Assembly: GCA_018894105.1 (NCBI GenBank)
Contig: CM032123.1
Span: 27,009,744 to 27,073,743 of the forward strand
Direction: 5' to 3'
Origin: Jacaranda mimosifolia
Lineage: Eukaryota; Streptophyta; Magnoliopsida; Lamiales; Bignoniaceae
DNA: 64,000 bases
The notes under the pieces were generated by a model. The model made no database searches. It saw only the letters and a program-made list of their open reading frames with translations, and was not told the DNA's origin. The translations under genes and the position numbers were made by a program. Below are positions 58,927 to 64,000 of the stretch, in pieces (within the stretch, counting starts at the first letter, position 1; each line of letters starts with the position of its first letter).

Positions 58927-59533
58927 TGTCGGAATATATATATATATTGTATCATTTGGACTTCATAAACACAAGAAATATGTACATATCAAATATCTCC
59001 TGAATTAAGTAGTTGATATAAATGTGGAATAATTAATAAAGTATATACATTGTACAGAATATGGAATGGTTCATGTGCAATGGTTATATACATGAAGGAA
59101 ACTCATCGGTCATGACCAAAGTCATGAACCGATTATTCCACATTCGTTGTATGTTCACAGGAGGAGACTATTCACTAAATATTCATTTATGGAGGAGTAC
59201 ATCATTAATTCTTGTTCATGATCCTTGATAGGTTAGGATCATTTTAGCATCTTATAAAAGGGGTCCTTGGTCCCTTTCTCCACTCAATCGAGTTTGTGAG
59301 TTCCCATCACTATTAGACGCAAACATCACGGTGAGTTAGGAGAGTGAAGACACAAGTTCCCAAAGGACAATCCATTAGGCATGGGTTGATAATTAAAACC
59401 ATTATCTCATCAGGTTTGGTTCTACCCAAAAGGTTTGTGCAATGGATCAAGGTAATATGCTAGAAGTAGTTTGGTTTATAAAGCAGCTTAAGATCCTCTA
59501 TATATATGTTATATGCTTATGTCTTTTCTTATA
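58927..59533 (+). repeat. copia-3 3' LTR (607 bp)
   Basis: Starts TGTCGGAATAT. Its end reads CTTATA instead of CTTACA, merging with the ATAGT target duplication. TATA box at 59253-59259. Confidence 0.9.
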
Positions 59534-60621
59534 GTGGTGGGGCGGTCTGCAATGCTGGTGGTTGCTAGCCAGACTTGGATTTGACCAAATCTACCCATAC
59601 ATAATGGGCGGTCGCTATTACTGCCATGGCCATGTTTGGAGGCCATGCTTGGCTGCTATGGGGTGGAGTTAGAGGGGAGGGTAGCATGGGGGTGACCATG
59701 ATCAAAAATCATGGAGTGGGTTTGGAGGGTGGGATAAGGAAGATGAGAGAAAAAATTGAAAAAAAATGTTATTTGAATAATTTTAAAATTATTTAAAATT
59801 AGTAATGTACTTAAAATTGTTAATTATTTTATAATAAATTATACTAATTTAATAAATAATAAACTTGTATTTTTTTAAGAAGTGTGTTAAAATTAATTAT
59901 GCATTTAAAATTGCTAAAATTATATTGTTAATATTTTAGCACAATTATTTAGTGTCTAATATGTGTAAATTTTTTATGATTAATTTAAAATCATTAAAAT
60001 TATGCTAATTTAAAAATAATAATAAGTTTGTATTTTTAAGAATTTTTTTACTGAATAATTTTAAATTATTGCATGTTTATTTTCATCAATCATTTTTAAG
60101 ATACCTAAAAGTATCAGATATTGTGTACATAAACAATGTTATAATACACTTTAATATATAGGTATGTGTAAACATGATACTAGAATTCACTTGTATAATT
60201 AGACTTTTATTAATTAAATAAAATAAATAATAAAATTAGACCTTCAATTAGTAAATTATAAATATATTTTGAATAGTAGCATTATTATTTAATTAAATAT
60301 ATTATACTAACTCCCTTCTAGGATTCTTTTTTTATAATTAGGTTCCCACATGGATGGTATATACATAAATAGCACAAGGGGTATTTTTATCCGGCAAAAT
60401 AGCCAACACCCAAGTTCAGTCAGCTAATGGGTAAAATTTGATTTTCAAAATCTTTTTAGCAATTGCATCAAAAAGTTTTGTTAGTTTGACAAACGATAAA
60501 ATATATTTGTTAGATGACAACAAACCTCAAAGCAGGTAATTGCAAATTTGCAAATTACAGGAGGTGTATCACTAATTACCTAAAGCTCAGGGAAGATCGA
60601 CGTAATTATCCCTTAATATTA

Positions 60622-61040
60622 TCTCTAAGTACCAAGTTTTAGTTTAGGTATATTTGTTTATTTTTTTCCGCATGTGCTTTTTATTGCATGCAGGATTATT
60701 AGGAGCTTGTACTAGTACATCTTGATATAGAGATTGAGAAGACTTTTTGATGGTGTAGATTAGTCCTTCTGCAAGATAATGATAGCAGTGTAGCAATAGT
60801 AGAGGATAAGAAGTCAATATGAAATTTTGCCATTCCACTAGTTGAGGGTCTGTAGATGATGGTACCTGAAACTTGTGGAGAAGTAGGAAGAACCACAAGG
60901 CACCCAAATTGTGTAACAACATTCATCACTCTAGGAATCCACCTAAAATTTTACAACAACAGCAAGAAGATTTTTTTTCTTAAAAAAAAGTCAAAGGCTC
61001 AAAATATGAGTTATATTTTTCAAAATAGTCTGTTGAAATG
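60622..61040 (+). pseudogene. relic D: leader and possible gag start
   Basis: Continues the sequence interrupted by MULE-2 at 53143. After an AT-rich leader and a 'tgcatgcag' acceptor-like site near 60690, one frame gives LDIEIEKTF near 60720-60750, similar to the F-D-P-E-I-E-R/K-T segment at the start of Athila-type gag. Stops follow. The match is short, so this is tentative. Minus-strand ORFs here show no domain. Confidence 0.35.
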
Positions 61041-61464
61041 ATTATAAGAGGTGGCCCCAAAAAAGTTAGAATAACCTTCTGAGCATATGATGACTTCCAA
61101 AGTAAGATGCACTTATCATGACTTAAAAAATATAAAAGCTAATGAGTGCATCTAGAAAATATTAAATAAAATCATAAAGGACTTACTAACCAAGAAATAA
61201 GGTAAAATAAACCATTAAACTTAGCCTAAAATCGAGTGCCCTTTCATATTCCCAAAAGCGGCCGCAACAGCACATCAATCTAGCAGTCCTTAATAATTTT
61301 ATTATAACTCTCTGTAGAAAAATATTTTTGAAGAACCGTTTGTTGAATTAGAAACTAAACATCCATATATGTTTAGTGATATATAGCACACGACCTAGTT
61401 CATTCCTAATAAAAGCAGCTTTTTTGAGAAGTTGACTTAAAAATAGTAGCAGCACCCTAAAAAA
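61041..61464. other. no gene seen; probably 3' end region of gypsy-F
   Basis: AT-rich sequence beyond the pol end of the minus-strand gypsy-F. No chromodomain or LTR boundary could be identified. Confidence 0.4.
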
Positions 61465-62890
61465 TTATCTTGGACTTGTATCTTCATCCCATAATCTATC
61501 TTGAATTATTTCAATATTTTTCTCCCTTAGATGGAAAAGAGTCACCCTCATACTTAATATAAGTAGAAAGATCTGCGACATTGAAGGTTGTTGAAGCTCC
61601 ATAGTTACCGAGCAATTCAATTTTATAAGCATTTTCTCTAATTCTCTATAGTAACTTGAAAGGACCATCAACTCTAGTTTGTAATTTTCCATAACGACCA
61701 CTAGGAAAATGCTATATGCAAAGATGAATCTAGACTAAGTCATCTTTTTGCAAGCTGCTGACTTTATATGCTTGTTGGCAATCTTTTGATACTTCTCATT
61801 TTGCTTGAAAATTTCTTGCCAAACCAGCTCATGTAACTTTTTGATGTACTTAGCATGACCCTTTCCATTACTACTGAAGCACTGAGCAATTAGAAGGGGA
61901 GCCATATCTAATGGTATAATAGGATTGCTGCCATAGACCATCTTAAAAGGCTTGTTCCAGTTATTTGGCCAGAAGATCGATTACAAGCAAACTGGGCTTG
62001 AGCTAAAATCATATCCCATTGATGAATATTTTTGCCAATCAAACTTCTAAAAATATTTCCCAAACATCTATCAACAATCTTCGTTTATCCATCCATTTGA
62101 GGATGATAAAAACTAAACTGAAGCTTAAGTCCAAGTTTCCTCCAAATGTGCGCCAAAAATAACTCATAACTTTAAATTCCAATTAGATGTAATGGTTTTT
62201 GGAATACAAAGAAGTCTCATGGTCTCTTTAAAGCAAAGATTAGCAACATCTATAGCATCCAAAATCTTGGTGCAAGGAACGAAATGCGCCATTTTTGGAG
62301 AAACAATCAACAACCACCATGATAAAATCTTTGTTCCTTTAAGTACGAATCAAACCAACCACAAAATCCATACTCACATCTATTAAAAGAGCTGTTGAAA
62401 TTGGCAACGAGATGTACAAACTAGTATTTCGCCCATCACTTTTAGTAATGTGACAACTTCCACACCTTTAAATACAATGCTTGACATCCCTCTCCATCTT
62501 AGGCCAATAACAATTTTGTTGAACAAGTTTAAAAGTTTTATCTATTTCAAAATGTCCAACAAAGGCCTCCATTATATGCTTCAAAAATAATTTCTTACCT
62601 TAAAGAACAATTTGGAAGACATAGCAACTTATCTTCGAAAAGAAAGCCATCTTGAATTAAGAAATATTTAAATGGACCCTTCAAGCATGAATCCAAAATC
62701 TTGCTAAAGTATGAATCATCTTTATAGAGTTCTTTGAGTACCTCAAAGCCAATGACTTTTATTTGGAAAGTAGATAGTAAAGAATGTCTTTGGCTAAGAG
62801 CATCCACCACACAATTAGGAACACAGGATTTATGCTCGATGATAAAATTGAAAGCTCGTAGATACTCAACGCACTCAGCATACTGAGAAT
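61465..62890 (-). pseudogene. gypsy-F integrase remnant
   Basis: Read from right to left. The RNase H-integrase linker CVVDALSQRHSLLSTFQIKV lies near 62740-62810, then LLCLPNCSLR. The core has DVSMDFVVGLIRT near 62350, HPQMDG near 62090, and FRSLIGKNIHQWDMILAQAQ near 62000. The C-terminal part MVYGSNPIIPLDMAP is in the open stretch 61735-61941, and the last segment runs to 61465. These are the landmarks of a chromovirus-style Ty3/gypsy integrase. Frames change repeatedly, and no chromodomain was recognised. Confidence 0.88.
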
Positions 62891-63080
62891 TCAATTTTTA
62901 TTTATAATTTAAGTGCTTCAATGCCTCATGATCCAAGTGTAGAATAAACTCCTTGTGTAAAAGATAATGCTGCAAATGATCCAGAGCACGAACAATAGTA
63001 AATAACTCCTTGTCATAAATAGAGTAATTATGATGATAGTTGTTCAACATTTCACTAAAGAAAGCAATAGGTTTGGCTTC
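62880..63080 (-). pseudogene. gypsy-F RNase H fragment
   Basis: The minus strand gives KPIAFFSEMLNNYHHNYSIY, then DKELFTIVRALDHLQHYLL and FILHLDHEALKHLN, the second half of a gypsy RNase H, including the catalytic D-H-E/K context. Its first half is cut off at 63080 by the copia-4 LTR. The open frame reading on to 63242 is LTR sequence and not part of this gene. Confidence 0.88.
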
Positions 63081-63696
63081 TGGGCTAAAAACTAAAAGAG
63101 TATATAACCTCAAAGGGGTAATAGACTCAAAGGAGTCAAACAGTATATAAGAGAATAAACTGAAACTTCCAAATATAACTGAAATTCCAGAGATATCAGA
63201 AAGATAAATAAACGAGATAAGATAGTTATAGTAGTTCGGCAAGCCTACTCCATTACCTAAGCCAAGGACTTTAAACCTGCAAATATTATTAGCAAAACAG
63301 ATAGAAGTGCTAACTTCTCAAAACCTCACAAGATGCGATAAACACTCAACAAACTAACTGGAGTTTTGAGAAAGAGCATCCAGGAAATAATCCTATTATC
63401 ACATAATAGCACTCGCTGCTATGAATCAAACTCTCTATTCTAATAAATAATAATGTACTTGATCAGCAAGGTAAGTCTTCAATTAGCTTGTTTTCCTCAA
63501 AAAATAGTGCAACGGTAACATGCCAAAACTGCTTTGACTCATACAAAGAAGGTTATAGATTTTGCTGCATCATTTAGTTGATATCCAATCTCGACCTACC
63601 ATGTTAAGAAGATTTTGCAACTGCCATAATATTTTCAATTTGCTTTCTTAAAAAAGAGACATAATCAAAATATGCTTTATGAGGGAAACCCTAACA
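63081..63696 (-). repeat. copia-4 3' LTR (616 bp)
   Basis: On the minus strand it starts TGTTAGGGTTTCCC at 63696, directly after a purine tract, and ends TTTTAGCCCA at 63081, where gypsy-F RNase H begins. A TATATA motif lies near 63144. The other LTR and the matching target duplication (GCTTC expected) lie beyond the window. Confidence 0.82.
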
Positions 63697-63710
63697 ATCT
63701 CCCCCTTTTT
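63697..63710 (-). other. copia-4 polypurine tract
   Basis: The minus strand reads AAAAAGGGGGAGAT directly before TGTTAG, a strong copia-type tract. Confidence 0.9.
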
Positions 63711-64000
63711 AATGTCATTTATTAATTGAAAAGAGGTTTTCATTTGCTTGCCTTTCATGCATGCATCACATATTTTGATTTTTGAAAACTTAATTTTAAG
63801 GATTCCTTTCACCAAATACTTTTTAACTAAATGATTTAAGAGTTTCATGTTAGCATGACCAACACGTCTATGCTAAGTCTAGCAAGATTCATTAGTAGCA
63901 ACTAGGTATTTAACATTTTGCTTGGACAGATCATCTAAGTTTATGCAATAAATGTTTCTATCTCAGAATGCAGTGAAAATTGTTTCATTATGCTTGGTTA
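63711..64000 (-). pseudogene. copia-4 integrase zinc domain joined to the 3' end
   Basis: The minus strand gives GHANMKLLNHLVKKYLVKG and KICDACMKGKQMKTSF, the copia pre-integrase HHCC domain. It is followed within about ten codons by LINDIKKGEIV and the polypurine tract. The integrase core, reverse transcriptase and RNase H (over 2.5 kb in a normal copia element) are missing. The upstream part is beyond the window end. This is either a one-off internal deletion or a member of a non-autonomous family. Confidence 0.8.

Larger units (their letters stand above)
53525..59533 (+). mobile_element. copia-3: Ty1/copia retrotransposon
   Basis: LTRs 53525-54132 and 58927-59533, primer-binding site, polypurine tract and gag-protease-integrase-reverse transcriptase-RNase H order on the plus strand. 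ATAGT occurs before the element (53520-53524) and at 59531-59535, overlapping the LTR end. A 3-base loss at the 3' LTR terminus explains this. The RNase H part is one open frame, but gag, integrase and reverse transcriptase have stops, so the element is dead. Confidence 0.93.
53152..60612. mobile_element. MULE-2: Mutator-like element hosting copia-3
   Basis: A perfect 9-bp duplication TTAATATTA at 53143-53151 and 60613-60621. The inverted ends are diverged but share the 'catccctgagatttat/ctaaagctcagggaag' and 'ttacatttgca/tgcaaatttgcaaatta' blocks over roughly 100 bp. Without copia-3 the element is about 1.45 kb, with an AT-rich left part (53380-53510) and a GC-rich island (59535-59760). No transposase. 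Confidence 0.82.

Noticed and set aside
60644..60929. Overlapping minus-strand ORFs of 76-92 codons
   Set aside because: No domain recognised. They overlap each other in different frames, and the plus strand fits a decayed gag leader better.
63081..63242. N-terminal extension of the gypsy-F RNase H ORF with a hydrophobic segment
   Set aside because: This part is copia-4 LTR sequence. The fusion is a result of the insertion.

Overview
This window reads as nuclear DNA of a flowering plant and is almost entirely a stack of transposable elements, most of them decayed. The evidence is the mix of plant-type Ty1/copia and Ty3/gypsy LTR retrotransposons, with primer-binding sites of the initiator-Met tRNA type, together with CACTA, hAT-like and Mutator-like DNA transposons. 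The non-coding DNA is AT-rich and there is no prokaryotic gene layout. I cannot name the species. No intact host gene, rRNA, tRNA or CRISPR array was found. Almost every coding region is a pseudogene with frameshifts and stops.

Layout. 1-745: 3' part of a gypsy LTR, related to both LTRs of gypsy-A but in the opposite orientation. 785-11020: copia-1 (+), structurally complete, with 2.2-kb LTRs and target duplication GTATC. 11040-23225: a 49-bp minisatellite split by an inverted-repeat DNA element (about 11333-22955). That element holds gypsy-A (-, 14028-22862, duplication GATAA), whose 3' LTR holds a 734-bp hAT-like element (14563-15296, duplication AGTCTAAC). 23294-26640: non-autonomous CACTA element with a ~174-bp tandem array. 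26946-29148: relic of a gypsy gag-protease region (-). 30411-30964: degraded CACTA-type miniature element. 31802-37625: gypsy-C (+), with its 5' LTR, an upstream coiled-coil ORF and gag-protease, cut off before reverse transcriptase. 37626-39480: unassigned DNA. 39480-61040: relic D, an apparent Athila/Tat-like LTR and leader broken open by copia-2 (-, 39792-51074, duplication CCATG), MULE-1 (51959-53039) and MULE-2 (53152-60612). MULE-2 in turn holds copia-3 (+, 53525-59533). Copia-2 carries three further insertions. 61465-63080: gypsy-F RNase H-integrase (-), interrupted by copia-4 (-), whose 3' LTR and a joined integrase-zinc fragment run off the window end.

The elements do not cooperate as a pathway. 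Their relationship is stratigraphic: exact target duplications (5 bp for LTR elements, 8 bp for hAT-like, 9 bp for Mutator-like) let the order of insertion be read. The most unusual signal is a chain of nine short-loop hairpins in the U3 of both copia-1 LTRs, whose stems are far better conserved between the two LTRs than the sequence between them. Also notable are an extra coiled-coil ORF ahead of gag in gypsy-C whose in-frame stops are all explicable as C-to-T changes, a gag-only element with >3-kb LTRs, and a copia derivative whose integrase zinc domain is joined directly to the polypurine tract.
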